A stretch of DNA of 64,000 bases, taken from Gammaproteobacteria bacterium. GTDB lineage: Bacteria; Pseudomonadota; Gammaproteobacteria; S012-40. This document shows positions 36,201-45,800 of the stretch, piece after piece (positions within the stretch are counted from its first letter, which is position 1; each line of letters opens with the position of its first letter). Under the pieces are notes generated by a model. The model had not been told where the DNA came from. It was given only the letters and a program-made list of their open reading frames with translations, and searched no databases. Position numbers and translations under genes: made by a program. The stretch lies in the NCBI GenBank assembly GCA_029881255.1, contig JAOUMY010000001.1, forward strand, positions 1 to 64,000, given 5' to 3'.

Positions 36201-38766
36201 GGAAGACTCTACGCTCATCGATATATTTATCGAAGAAGCGCAACAATTGGTACACGAGTCTAATAATTTGCTCGCCAAGTGGGTGCATGACATACCCGAT
36301 GAGGCAAACATCGACGCCCTCAAGCGCTTGCTGCACACCTTGAAAGGTGGCGCGCGCATGGCAGGAATAACAGCGATTGGTAACATCGCTCACGCAACAG
36401 AATCCTTACTGGAACGACTTGCAGGAAACCTGCACGTCATTACGCCAGAGCTACTCGGCATGATGCACAATGTGTTCGATAGCGTGACGGAAATCGTCGA
36501 AGCATTGCAACATGGCAGCGACTTCAGCATTCCTTTTGAATTGATGGACCAGATCAACCACTTTACGACGCCTGTGGCTGACAACACCCAAGACTCGCAA
36601 ATCGAAGATGCTGCAATAGCTGAAATCGCGGAGCTCGTCGAAAACGAAGCGCATAGTGAAAGCATAGATGCCGAAGACGAACTCTTTCAGGATACCGTTA
36701 CTACCGACATTAGCAGCGATGTTTCTAGCGAAACAAGTATCGATGACAGCGACGAGGCCGCGCGCGAGTTCGCGGCCATTGTAGAAGATTCAGGTTCGGA
36801 AGAAGACATTGTTGCTGAGCTGGAAAAAGCACTCAATACCGAGGACAGTCCGCCAGTTTTAACCGAAATCGTCGAAGAGGCACCGGTAAGCGTGGCGCCT
36901 GTCAGCAAAGCACCAGTCGTTGAAAAGCCGATTGTTGCCATCCGCAAGCCTGTCGAAGCCAAACCTGGCAGCAAGGCTGAACCCATGCGTATCGCGGCGG
37001 AAACCGTCGACAGTCTGGTCGAAAAAACCAAAGCAGAAAGCACGCTCATCAATGATACCGCTCGCCATATCTCAGATATGCTCAACTATCTGTCGGAAAT
37101 GGATGCGGCAATCAGTCGCCTTCAATCGCAGTTGCGAGACATTGAATTCGGGCACGGTGGCGCGAGCAATAGCAATGATGAACTGGACATGGCAGAGTTC
37201 AGCGAATCCCAGCAGGCCGCTCAGCGACTCATGGAAAATGTTGGCGATATCGAGAACCTGCACAATGCCATGACGCGTGTCGCTATCGAGTCAGACACAC
37301 TTATACAGCAACAAAGCCGTTTGCACTCAGAACTCAGCGATGAATTAATCCACTCTCGCATGACGGTGTTTGCCGACCAGACCCATCGTATGAATATGAT
37401 TGTGCGTCAGGCATGTCGTGAAACCGGCAAGCAAGCCGTACTACATTTACACGGCCTGGAAGGCGCTGTTGATCGTGCAATGATGGATCATTTGATCAGC
37501 CCGTTCGAACATTTGTTACGTAACGCCATTGCCCACGGTATCGAAGCACCCGAGCAACGCGCACAGAAAGGCAAACCAGAAATTGGCAAGATCGATTTCA
37601 CCTTCGATCGCGATGGCAACGATCTTGTCTTCAATATTTCCGACGACGGCGCCGGTATCAATATCCGTCGCATATTCGAGAAAGCCGTGGCCAGAGAACT
37701 GATACGTGAGAACGACAAGCTGAGTGATGATGAATTAACACAGTTCATTTTCGAACCGGGTTTTAGTACCACCAATGACATCAGCCAATTGGCCGGTCGC
37801 GGTATTGGTATGGATGTAGTCAACAGTGAAATACAAAGACTGGGTGGCGAGATTCTGGTACACACCGAAGCAGACAAAGGTACGACGTTCACGGTACGTG
37901 TACCTTTTACCTCGACGCTAAACAAAACTCTATTGTGCCGCTGTGGTGAGACCTTGTACGCGGTTTCACAAAACCTCGTGGAAGGTACGCGCCCTATAGA
38001 TCTCGAGAGTCTGGTGCGCACCTACTGCCAGCCCAAGCCGGTATTAAATGTCGAAGGACAGGAATATCCGATCTGGTATCTGGGTACCTTACTCAACGAT
38101 TCCCCGCCTGTATTGCCGGAGAGCAATAAAGTTGCATCGGTGATACTGCTGCGCAGCAATCGTATTCGACTGGCGCTACAAGTAGATGAAATTCTCGACA
38201 TCAAAGACGCCATGATCAATCCGACCGGGCCACAACTCGGGAAGATTAACGGCATAAGCGGTGCGAGCATATTGAACGACGGTGAAGTTGCATTGATACT
38301 CGACGTACCTGCCCTGGTACGGATGGCTATCATGAAAGTCGCCAAGCCGATCGCCGATGACTCCATCGAAGAGAAAACAAACCAACGCCCGCATATTATG
38401 GTTGTCGATGACTCTATTACCGTGAGAAAAGTCACCGAGCGTTTTCTCAAGCGTAATAGCTTCGAGCCGGTTTTGGCGAAAGACGGCGTAGAAGCCCTGG
38501 AGATACTCGAACACACCCGCCCGAATCTCTTCCTGCTGGATATTGAGATGCCGCGCATGGATGGATTGGAACTGGCAAGGGAAATTCGTAAGCACCCGGC
38601 ACATGCCGATACGCCAATTATCATGATCACCTCGCGCACCAGCAAGGCACACAAGCAGGCTGCAGATGAAGCCGGTGTGGATATTTTTCTCGGCAAGCCA
38701 TATCAGGAAAATCAGCTATTGAGTTACATCCACCGTCTGTTGGAGGACGAAACAGGAAACGCGTAA
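33244..38766 (+). CDS. chpA: Chemotaxis-type hybrid histidine kinase ChpA/PilL
   Basis: 1840 residues from a GTG with GGGGAG upstream. The N-terminal 650 residues are helical bundles resembling degenerate HPt domains. Two canonical HPt domains follow, with His681 (HTLKGSG) and His1031 (HTLKGGA). Then come an acidic low-complexity linker, a dimerisation region, an ATP-binding domain (about 1415-1555: HLLRNAIAHGIE, DDGAGI, GRGIGMDVV), a CheW domain and a C-terminal receiver with Asp1766 (LLDIEMPRMDG). This is the ChpA design, but P. aeruginosa ChpA is about 2470 residues with eight phosphotransfer-like domains, so this version is reduced. It phosphorylates PilG and PilH to steer twitching and surface responses. 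Confidence 0.95.
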   Translation: MTIAADRKEHQQPISWVKPELDKTIQEIKNCLEAYGHSLTNFEPLLPILEQLKLARGAFHMLELYGASLLIEDMERTVRSLLARLTNKPEDAYESLVQACIALEGYLDRLSRTPNDSPQALLPIINDLRAARNEPLLTESSLFLPNLSIVPRVPDDVLMDEAKQESLAHTAKSLRPYFHAALLTWFRNSKDTLSLQQIKLVIRNLESTAMTPRLRQLWWIAGGLVEALVDKGLRTNVSIRLLLGQYDRFIKLVANGEFEYIEKNPPTELLKNILFYIAHASSRGERVSTLKKAYSLSQITLDESDLKNLRDNIRAPRTETFAAIARELNKNLSNIKTVVDSYVRGQNKSILSGAENSVELNSIVQPLRHIADTLSLMSLGKERQTLATHISVFESKLKQNGVTRDDIMSLASTILHIESVINNIGNERRVRNQPGKFNERRRQRSHAEENMDTASNQPINRLPGTEYRLFIQKAAHQARENLGQVKKDITAFLASNSRHALVQNIPQLLNEVHGCLVIISQPFAARLTQALISFAQKNLLDETATPDEITLDRFAEAIVGLEYFLEGVTEGRSQLHTILAITRENLAAIGYAVQEPKQSERKHPSLESVVTNITKAKASRSGDNKSQVYIPVDVDQTDDEVAEIFAEEAEEETQKLARYLETLKGDINNRDALNYIRHIYHTLKGSGRIAGATDISEFAAAIEEYINRVSTGAIQLEQRGLKLLVDAYEILHLLLSNFQRKAPPPLKANTIIQEAISLSEEINQAARHVSQPVDALTQANMGITEEARASQITVQGATGVVLDLIDQLDSCIRYYHESRDSDPNARPLSKVIADLQRITISEDEPSEFAETTGLLLRYMKNLVEGNGLITLDTLDILEEYSATTRELFTRPLLDKEPQQAEKAAATPSSEKQVESDATEQATITTEAEIETSPEAIEEIPEEVKEPQAAETVQEEVVAPKTAEPATTMVEFDDAPSTAEKYAFDSEEDSTLIDIFIEEAQQLVHESNNLLAKWVHDIPDEANIDALKRLLHTLKGGARMAGITAIGNIAHATESLLERLAGNLHVITPELLGMMHNVFDSVTEIVEALQHGSDFSIPFELMDQINHFTTPVADNTQDSQIEDAAIAEIAELVENEAHSESIDAEDELFQDTVTTDISSDVSSETSIDDSDEAAREFAAIVEDSGSEEDIVAELEKALNTEDSPPVLTEIVEEAPVSVAPVSKAPVVEKPIVAIRKPVEAKPGSKAEPMRIAAETVDSLVEKTKAESTLINDTARHISDMLNYLSEMDAAISRLQSQLRDIEFGHGGASNSNDELDMAEFSESQQAAQRLMENVGDIENLHNAMTRVAIESDTLIQQQSRLHSELSDELIHSRMTVFADQTHRMNMIVRQACRETGKQAVLHLHGLEGAVDRAMMDHLISPFEHLLRNAIAHGIEAPEQRAQKGKPEIGKIDFTFDRDGNDLVFNISDDGAGINIRRIFEKAVARELIRENDKLSDDELTQFIFEPGFSTTNDISQLAGRGIGMDVVNSEIQRLGGEILVHTEADKGTTFTVRVPFTSTLNKTLLCRCGETLYAVSQNLVEGTRPIDLESLVRTYCQPKPVLNVEGQEYPIWYLGTLLNDSPPVLPESNKVASVILLRSNRIRLALQVDEILDIKDAMINPTGPQLGKINGISGASILNDGEVALILDVPALVRMAIMKVAKPIADDSIEEKTNQRPHIMVVDDSITVRKVTERFLKRNSFEPVLAKDGVEALEILEHTRPNLFLLDIEMPRMDGLELAREIRKHPAHADTPIIMITSRTSKAHKQAADEAGVDIFLGKPYQENQLLSYIHRLLEDETGNA

Positions 38767-39177
38767 ATGGACCACGCATTGAAAGTCCCTTGCAGTCTGG
38801 TGACGCAGGGGAAAACCCATCTGCTGATACCAAACAGCGCCATCGTCGAAGTGGTCAAAACTAGCGTTCTACTCTCGGACGACGGCCGAGAATTCGTCCA
38901 CTGGTCAAACAGGGATCTACCCGTATACGACGAGCGACGCCGGGCGCATACCGGCGACAACACTACTATTACCGTGATTGTTCGCACCCCTGAAGACAAT
39001 CAACTGTTCGCGATTCCCGCATCACAATTTCCACGTAGTATTCAGGCAAACATGCACAACGTAACGGAAGATACCCGCCCACCCAACACTCACGCCATTG
39101 CTATCGCCTACATCCTGGTCGACGGACAACACGCCATCATCCCCAATCTGGATCTTTGCAAAAAGAAAATTTCCTGA
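38767..39177 (+). CDS. chpC: CheW-like protein ChpC
   Basis: 136 residues beginning immediately after the chpA stop. The pattern VPCSLVTQGKTHLLIPNSAIVEVV and AIAIAYILVDGQHAIIPNLDLCK is that of a small CheW-like domain. In P. aeruginosa chpC comes after pilK-chpA-chpB; here the methylesterase gene chpB between chpA and chpC is missing. It may couple other receptors to ChpA. Confidence 0.85.
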   Translation: MDHALKVPCSLVTQGKTHLLIPNSAIVEVVKTSVLLSDDGREFVHWSNRDLPVYDERRRAHTGDNTTITVIVRTPEDNQLFAIPASQFPRSIQANMHNVTEDTRPPNTHAIAIAYILVDGQHAIIPNLDLCKKKIS

Positions 39178-39359
39178 TTTTTCATCATTTAGCAATCGTA
39201 TTACATGCATTTTCTTTAAGCTACCGTTTTTCAAGCATATTTCTTTCAGTATTTTCTTGAAAAAAAAACCTAAAGCTTTTCGCCAGACTGTCGACAATCG
39301 TTATAGACGTAAGGACTTTAGTCATTTTTTCTGAGAACTAGGCGACAGTTTCGAGAATT

Positions 39360-40469
39360 ATGAAAATTTATAACTCTCCGGTATTGGACACGGAAATCCA
39401 AAGACAGGCCAGACAATCGGCTGACAGTCTGCAGACTCGCGCAGATGTCAATCGCGAAGGCGGCTCACAGAGCACGCCGCATTTGGACAAGTTGTTTCTA
39501 AACACCTTGCGCCCGTCGCAAGCCACCGAGTTTCTTGCTCAACATATGGGCAAACGTATAAATGAAAACTACCAGTTAACGCCAGCGCTAAATGAACAAC
39601 GCTTTGGTCATGAGACCAGCGGTGCGGCAGGCGTCGTTAATAAAATCATTCAACTGGCCAATCATGCCATGCGCAAGCTGGCGCCCGAAATGGGTATCCC
39701 TGCTGCCGCATATGATATCCGCAAACAAATTGATAGCGGATACAGCGACGCGCTCGACATCTTTGGTGTATTTGGTCAACTCGACGAAGACACTCAATCA
39801 AGTATACGGGATGTTCGCGATTTGCTTGACCGCGCGTATCAACATGCACCGCTGAACGGTCACCCGGATAACACATCGGCACTACTATTTCAGGGTGAAC
39901 GTATTAGCACCTCAGTTTCAACGCAATTTGAAATTGAAACCGCCGATGGCGATAGAGTTACCATCTCCTTGGAACAGTTAAATGAGCAAACAAACAGCAG
40001 CGTATCGTATGGCGAAGGCTTGTCTCAGGTTAACGTACGCAGTGGCGAGAATACCCAAAGCATAGACGTAAAAATCACTGTTGAGGGCGACCTGAGCGAC
40101 GAAGAGAAGGCATCTATTTCCAAACTCGTTGGCCAGCTAACCGACGCCAGTGATCGTTTTGACAACGGTGAAAGCGCCGAGGAAATAGCCGCCAGCTTGA
40201 ATCTCGGCGATGAATTAATTAAGAATTTCAACTTCAGTCATTTTACGGATCAGCAGATTGAGAACGTAAAAGGATTTAGTGAAAGCAGTTCTACTCCGGT
40301 ACAGACTGCCGAAATAGAACCTGTTTTGCCTGACGAATACGGAAACATTCCGGTAAATGATTTACAAAGAACCGTGCTTTCGATTCTGTCACGGATCACC
40401 GAGTTTCGTGAAGCTTTGGAAAAATCCCTAGAGGATGACCAGAAGATTTTTGTAGAGCAGCAGGTGTAA
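39360..40469 (+). CDS. Uncharacterised protein, DUF5610-like (369 aa)
   Basis: A soluble, acidic protein without signal peptide or membrane segment. The N-terminal part is helical (LANHAMRKLAPEMGIPAAAYDI), the middle contains FEIETADGDRVTISLEQL, and the part after it (KITVEGDLSDEEKASISKLV ... FDNGESAEEIAASL) is repeated-helix-like. The TADGDRVTISL motif and this order recall gammaproteobacterial proteins with a DUF5610 domain, a tentative match by eye. Placed 182 bp downstream of chpC on the same strand; a link to pilus control is possible but not shown. Confidence 0.8.
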   Translation: MKIYNSPVLDTEIQRQARQSADSLQTRADVNREGGSQSTPHLDKLFLNTLRPSQATEFLAQHMGKRINENYQLTPALNEQRFGHETSGAAGVVNKIIQLANHAMRKLAPEMGIPAAAYDIRKQIDSGYSDALDIFGVFGQLDEDTQSSIRDVRDLLDRAYQHAPLNGHPDNTSALLFQGERISTSVSTQFEIETADGDRVTISLEQLNEQTNSSVSYGEGLSQVNVRSGENTQSIDVKITVEGDLSDEEKASISKLVGQLTDASDRFDNGESAEEIAASLNLGDELIKNFNFSHFTDQQIENVKGFSESSSTPVQTAEIEPVLPDEYGNIPVNDLQRTVLSILSRITEFREALEKSLEDDQKIFVEQQV

Positions 40470-40572
40470 AGTTTACTCAAGGAAGCGCTATCACAGGGAC
40501 GTGATATTTACCTTGGCCCAGGCAAAATATATTCAACACCGGTACTCGCGGCTCATGCTCAAAGTTGCTTGG

Positions 40573-41310
40573 TTAGTTTCCAATTCCTGCCGCATCAATA
40601 TAAATCTTTTTGCCACATCCCCGATTCGCGCCTTTAAAACCAGCGTTGTAGGTATATTTTAAGGACGCATTCGATTCTATCTCGCGTGACAGAGCGATGC
40701 GAACCTCCAGCAAATACGCCTTACCATTGTGACGACGACACACCAGCTCTATCGCACCATCAGATTGTTTATTATTTTCATTCCAACGTTGTAATAGCAA
40801 TTCAGAACTAACCACTTTACCTATATTTCGCCGAATTTCCTGCGCTATAGCGGTCGTAGCGAAGTCCTGAACCAGCGTTATTGAGGTTTCAAAATAGTCC
40901 TGAACCGTGAGTCCGCTACAACTACCGTGCTTACGCCACTGATAGTTTTGCAGACACGAAGCGACGCCAGGCATGTACTTTTCCAGCTTGGCATGATCAA
41001 CCGCGATTTTGTCCTCACACCAGTCGCCTTTAGCCTTTTTACCCGCGCAATACGCGTAGCGATGTTTGGGATCATTGAGGCGATTCGGCCACAAACCATG
41101 AAGCGCAGGCTGTTCAGCACTGAAAACATCGGTCGAGCTTCCCTGACATTCTTTCTTCTGTGGATGAAATTCACAAAACGCTGGCTGCCAGGATAAGGCC
41201 AGCACATAGTAATCGAAGGACGCGATCGGCTTAGCCGCGAAAAGCGATCCCGGAGTAAACAGAAGCCAGACAACGAGGGCAACCCGACACTTAAACAAAG
41301 AAAGACGCAT
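40573..41310 (-). CDS. Ribonuclease T2 family protein, altered catalytic motif
   Basis: 245 residues with a Sec signal peptide (cleavage after SLFA, about residue 25). YYVLALSWQPAFC and HGLWPN (first catalytic histidine) are normal. The second active-site segment reads YQWRKHGSC; the usual acidic residue before the aromatic position (YEYAKHG in E. coli RNase I, HEWxKHG in others) is Gln. The C-terminal disulphide region GCGKKIYIDAAG is typical. It is exported to the periplasm or beyond and would degrade RNA for nutrients, with possibly reduced activity. Confidence 0.9.
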   Translation of the reverse strand: MRLSLFKCRVALVVWLLFTPGSLFAAKPIASFDYYVLALSWQPAFCEFHPQKKECQGSSTDVFSAEQPALHGLWPNRLNDPKHRYAYCAGKKAKGDWCEDKIAVDHAKLEKYMPGVASCLQNYQWRKHGSCSGLTVQDYFETSITLVQDFATTAIAQEIRRNIGKVVSSELLLQRWNENNKQSDGAIELVCRRHNGKAYLLEVRIALSREIESNASLKYTYNAGFKGANRGCGKKIYIDAAGIGN

Positions 41311-41481
41311 TTTTCTATCATTTTTTCCGTGGTATTAAACGCAATTTTACGTACAAATGAATAAACTGAGAACCCTATCACAATTTCTACCTTCATTGAC
41401 GCCAATTACCCCTTGAGTTTAGTGCGTTGCAGGACGACATCAGGGGTATATAAGGAAAACTCGAAACAGGCGGAGTCTACA

Positions 41482-41655
41482 ATGAAACAATTTGTCTTTT
41501 ATGCAGCTGTAGTATTGATTATCGGTGGCGTCGTGGTCTTATCGACTAAGTTCTATGACGATGGCGGAGTATCATACTCATCAACCGGCACTAAGAGTAA
41601 AGTCAAACAAGAAGCCAGCCGTTTGGGCATCAATAACGACTGGGCGAATCGATAA
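41482..41655 (+). CDS. Small membrane or exported protein (57 aa)
   Basis: MKQFVFYAAVVLIIGGVVVLSTKF is followed by a short polar tail (GTKSKVKQEASRLGINNDWANR). One hydrophobic segment makes it a single-pass membrane protein or an uncleaved exported peptide. The ATG at 41482 has GGCGGAG upstream; the frame upstream of it is not convincing. A strong terminator 25 bp after the stop supports a real monocistronic gene. Function unknown. Confidence 0.7.
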   Translation: MKQFVFYAAVVLIIGGVVVLSTKFYDDGGVSYSSTGTKSKVKQEASRLGINNDWANR

Positions 41656-41679
41656 GATCTCCTCTCCCTGTCAAAATTA

Positions 41680-41715
41680 CCAGAGAACTCGCTTTATAGC
41701 TTCTCTGGTTTTTTT
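41680..41715 (+). terminator. Rho-independent terminator after the 57 aa gene
   Basis: CCAGAGAA at 41680-41687 pairs perfectly with TTCTCTGG at 41701-41708 and is followed directly by seven T residues. Loop of 13 bases. Confidence 0.93.
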
Positions 41716-41818
41716 CGTCTCATGATTTAACCACTCGAATTGCGGTTACTTCGCTATCTCGCCGTCGGTAACGACTGTTATAATCCCTCGTGTCGACTAA
41801 CTACATAAGATTTTTTCG

Positions 41819-42799
41819 GTGGCGATTATTCTGAAGACATTTCTCTCTATGCTATGCATAGCGTATTCAACTATCACGCTGGCCACGCAGGAAGCATCGA
41901 CACAACATTACCCGCCCTCTCCTTCGTTTAGCCAATTGGCGGGAAATATCTGGGATGATCTTGGTCAGTTTACAACTGAAATCAATCCCGTCGACAACGC
42001 CTTGCCACTGCTTGGTTTGACCGCAACAACACTTTTGTTGGTTGCTCATGATGAAGCCATTACTCAACATGTCCAGCGTCTTGCGCATAAATGGGGAATT
42101 CTGTCCGACACGCAACACGGACGCGAGGCACGCATCGTATTTGATCCATCTGTCGGCGGCTTTGATATTCCGTTTCGGATTCCACAAAACCTGGTATCGT
42201 CTTTGTACTTCATGGGTGATGCACCGATGCATATCGCCATCTATTCCGGGCTAGCAACATATGGCGCAATATATGACAACAATCGCGCACGCAATGCCGC
42301 CAGCCAGGTGGCCGAAGGCGTGTTGGCTACCGGTATACTCATTCAGATTATGAAGCGCTGTTTTGGACGCGAATCACCTTTTCAAAGAACAGAAGCAGGC
42401 GGTGCCTGGGATTTATTTCCAAACCAGATTGACTATGCCTATAACGTAGCAAAATATGACGCTATGCCTGCGGGTCATATGGCGACGGCCATGGCCACAA
42501 CCCACATACTCGCAGGCAACTACCCTGAATACAAATACATCAAGCCAGTCGGCTACACCTTAACCTCCATGATAGGCCTGGCAATGATAATCAACGGCGT
42601 GCATTGGGCCGGAGATTATCCCCTGGGGCTGGCGACCGGCTATCTGGTCGCGAATATCGTGCTGAAACGTGGAAAAGAATACCGGGAGCGTTTCGACAGC
42701 ACGCATTCGCTTCGTCACTCAAGAAAAATCCGCGCGCAATTTCTACCCTATATCCATTCATCAAACAACATGGGGCTGTGGTTATCGGTCTCGATGTAG
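41819..42799 (+). CDS. PAP2 family phosphatase
   Basis: 326 residues from a GTG; an ATG ten codons later would also give a signal peptide. An N-terminal signal segment ends around LATQEAS. The three phosphatase motifs are present in relaxed form: KRCFGRESPF, MPAGHMATAMA and NGVHWAGDYPLG (catalytic histidines in the last two). Several membrane segments surround them. It probably dephosphorylates a lipid phosphate such as phosphatidic acid or undecaprenyl pyrophosphate at the membrane. It runs convergently towards the patatin-like gene, with only 15 bp between the stops. Confidence 0.9.
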   Translation: MAIILKTFLSMLCIAYSTITLATQEASTQHYPPSPSFSQLAGNIWDDLGQFTTEINPVDNALPLLGLTATTLLLVAHDEAITQHVQRLAHKWGILSDTQHGREARIVFDPSVGGFDIPFRIPQNLVSSLYFMGDAPMHIAIYSGLATYGAIYDNNRARNAASQVAEGVLATGILIQIMKRCFGRESPFQRTEAGGAWDLFPNQIDYAYNVAKYDAMPAGHMATAMATTHILAGNYPEYKYIKPVGYTLTSMIGLAMIINGVHWAGDYPLGLATGYLVANIVLKRGKEYRERFDSTHSLRHSRKIRAQFLPYIHSSNNMGLWLSVSM

Positions 42800-42814
42800 G
42801 CAATCTGGTCGCGT

Positions 42815-45800
42815 TTAAAAAACCACGCGCCACAACTGTTTCGCTAGTGATCTGGTATTGATATAACCTGCCCTCACCGCCCAATACGTCGTTCCCGGTA
42901 AATCAATCAAACCAACGTTTATATAGGCATCGTCACCAAACCAGTCACCGCCAAAGTTACGCTGCCCATAACTCACGCGGATCTTATTTGCGAGCAAATT
43001 GGCGTAGACGCGAAAACCCACATTTTTATCGCCATGAGGTAACCATTCGGATTCTGACCGTTGCATATTAAAGGTCAAGCCCGCACCCATCGACCCAAGC
43101 ATTACGCTGTAACGCCGAAAATCGTAATTCGCACTGGCCTGGTAATATGGTTCCCAGGCACCGTTGACACGTCGACCAGCAAGCGGCGTAAACCTCAGAT
43201 TAATATGATGCTGCCCGGTCAGACGATAGCTAGGCTCCCAGCTAAACTCGTATCCACCACTCAAGATGTTGTAGTTCGCCTCATATGGTAGAACCAGGTG
43301 CATGGGATTGTAGTTAGCGTACGGCGCGGTAGATTGCGTCCACGACCGTTTCTTATTATTTCCCGCCAGTGAGTTACCCATGAGTATGGCCAGAAATGAA
43401 ATCGTATCCACTGTCTTAACGATCTGCTCTCCAGCAACCCCTTTCTTTTTGTCCCGTCGCGCCTGGGCAAGAACCTCGGCTTCTCTATCCTGAATATCGA
43501 TAATCCTGTCGCTGATTTTTTTCAACAGTGGTTGATACCAGGTCAGTACATAACCATCACTGTTATTGATAATAGTTCGAATTTCCGAATCGGTTCTGTC
43601 ATCGACAAACCCACGCTTCTTCAGCCTGGCAAGAAAAGGCTTGAAATCGGCCGCACCTTTATAATTTCCCTGATCGTCAAGATCAATCAGCGCCGAGAAA
43701 ATCAGGTCGAGTTTGCGATACTGATCATCGCTATGATCATCCACTGAACACGTCGCAGCCGAAGTCGTGTCCACAAAAATTGCAACTCCGTGAGACGCAA
43801 GATTATTGCCTTGCGCGAGACCATCGTAGACACGGGTTTCGAGATCCTGGCGTGCCTGTGTTTCGCAAGATTTACGTTTTGGTCCAGCCTTGATGCCTTT
43901 ACACCGTTGATCGATGCTCGCCTGGAAGGCGTCAACTAATGTACTGTGACAGTTACCTAGACCTCGCTCCTGTAGCCAACGCCAACTGGCTTGCTGAGCA
44001 CCGGTATTGAGTCTCTCAAGCCTAACAAAGCGCTGGAACAGAAATGACGCCTTTCTTACATCGACGAAGCCGAGCATATCAAAGTACGCGCGAAAAAAAG
44101 CGGGGGTACAGGCTTCCGTGCGCCCGCCTTTTTCAAATCCCGATAACAACTGACTCTGCATTTCACTACCGGATTTCGAACAATAGTATTGCGACAGATT
44201 CAATAAGGCATCGAATACACCCACATAGTAGTCAAACTCCCTAAAATACGGGTCAAGAAAGGCAGCAAAATGACCAAGAAAACTTCCAGTCAATGGTACA
44301 TAACGATCGGAACGAAACAAGACGCGATCGGAAAACTTGTTTTCATTGAGACGTGCAACACGCAATTTCAACGAATCTTCACCGAGCTTGTCTGCGACTT
44401 TTTCCAACATGCAGATAACACGCTGGCGTTGTTTCATCACGATATCTGACGAGATGCGATGTGTTGAATTCATGAGGTAGCCGGGACAGTTGCCAAAAAT
44501 AGGCGATCTGTCCGGCTCGATATTGACACGGAATCCCCGGTACATGGACTCAAGCACGGCACTTTCAAAGGCGAGACAGTATGCGGTCAGCGAATGCACA
44601 TCATTATCCAGCGCTATACGACAGGCATTCATCAATCCGGTGTTGCTCAATGTTTGGAACAGGGCGTCAAAATCAATTTCACCAAAGCTGGCGCCTGTAC
44701 TCTCCAGCTTGGCCAATGTCGCTTCCACTGCGCTTTGGGTATTGGCTGACCAGTCACCGCGACGATAGAGATTAAATAACTCCTGATCTCCCGCAGACGC
44801 CGTCGTCCCTACCATATATTGAGCCAGCCCGATCAGACCATCAGAGACTATTCCCGCATGTTCGTTACTTTGGCGTTGGTTTTCCTCACCACGCAGATTG
44901 GAATGCTCCATATAAATATAGTTATAGCGCCGTCCTTCCTGTTCGTAACGGCTGCGCGTATCGACATCATATTGCCAGGGCTCGGCAATCGCGCTGGCAA
45001 GGCCTAGCGGTTTGTTATCGAATGAACCGCCATCTTTGAAGCTTCCGCTGCGCACCTGCATATGCGCGGCTGGACAACGTGGATCATCGACACCAGATGA
45101 GCTGGCATTTTCATCCGGCAAACAGTAGTCGAGATGAATCGCGGAAAAGGCGCCGGGCACAGAGCTGGAGGCCTTTGCAAATTCAACAATGGTTTCGACT
45201 GGAATATTGTGTCCATCGCGCGTCCTTACACCTACCGGATATACCACGCGCCCTATCAAGGGATGTGTTGTATTTTTGGTATTCGATAGAAATACGGCGC
45301 GTGACTTGCCCTTTTCACGCAGCGTCTTTAGCCGAAAACTAACGGCAACGCGGGAGACACTGAGCGAAATACCTTTTAGCTCGACTTTATCCGGATTGAC
45401 CCTGGTCATGACAAATGCCAGGGGCACTTCACAGCCATCCTGCCAGATATCCTTATCCATATGCGTCTGCAGGAGTTCAAGAACGCGATTCAGAAATTTC
45501 CGCGACAGCAGAAATTCGTCTTCCTCATATTGATCATTCTCTGGCATCAACTCCCTGATACCGGTTTTCAACCATAACGCTTCAAATAGATTCTGCTTGT
45601 CGACATTCGAAAGTACGCCAGGCAATGCAGCCAGTTTACTCTCGTCCATACACCACACCATGGCACTGAACAAAGCATTTACACTCCCGGCGGACGTGCC
45701 CGACACACCTTTTAACTCGGGATAATTACGATTTTGGAAACCTTGCTGCTTTATCTTCTTCAATATATTGATGAGCGCCCAGTTGTATCCGGCTTCATAG

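Noticed and set aside
38022-38696. Long minus-strand open frame within chpA
   Set aside because: Antisense of the CheW and receiver domains of ChpA; no start signal and no recognisable protein.
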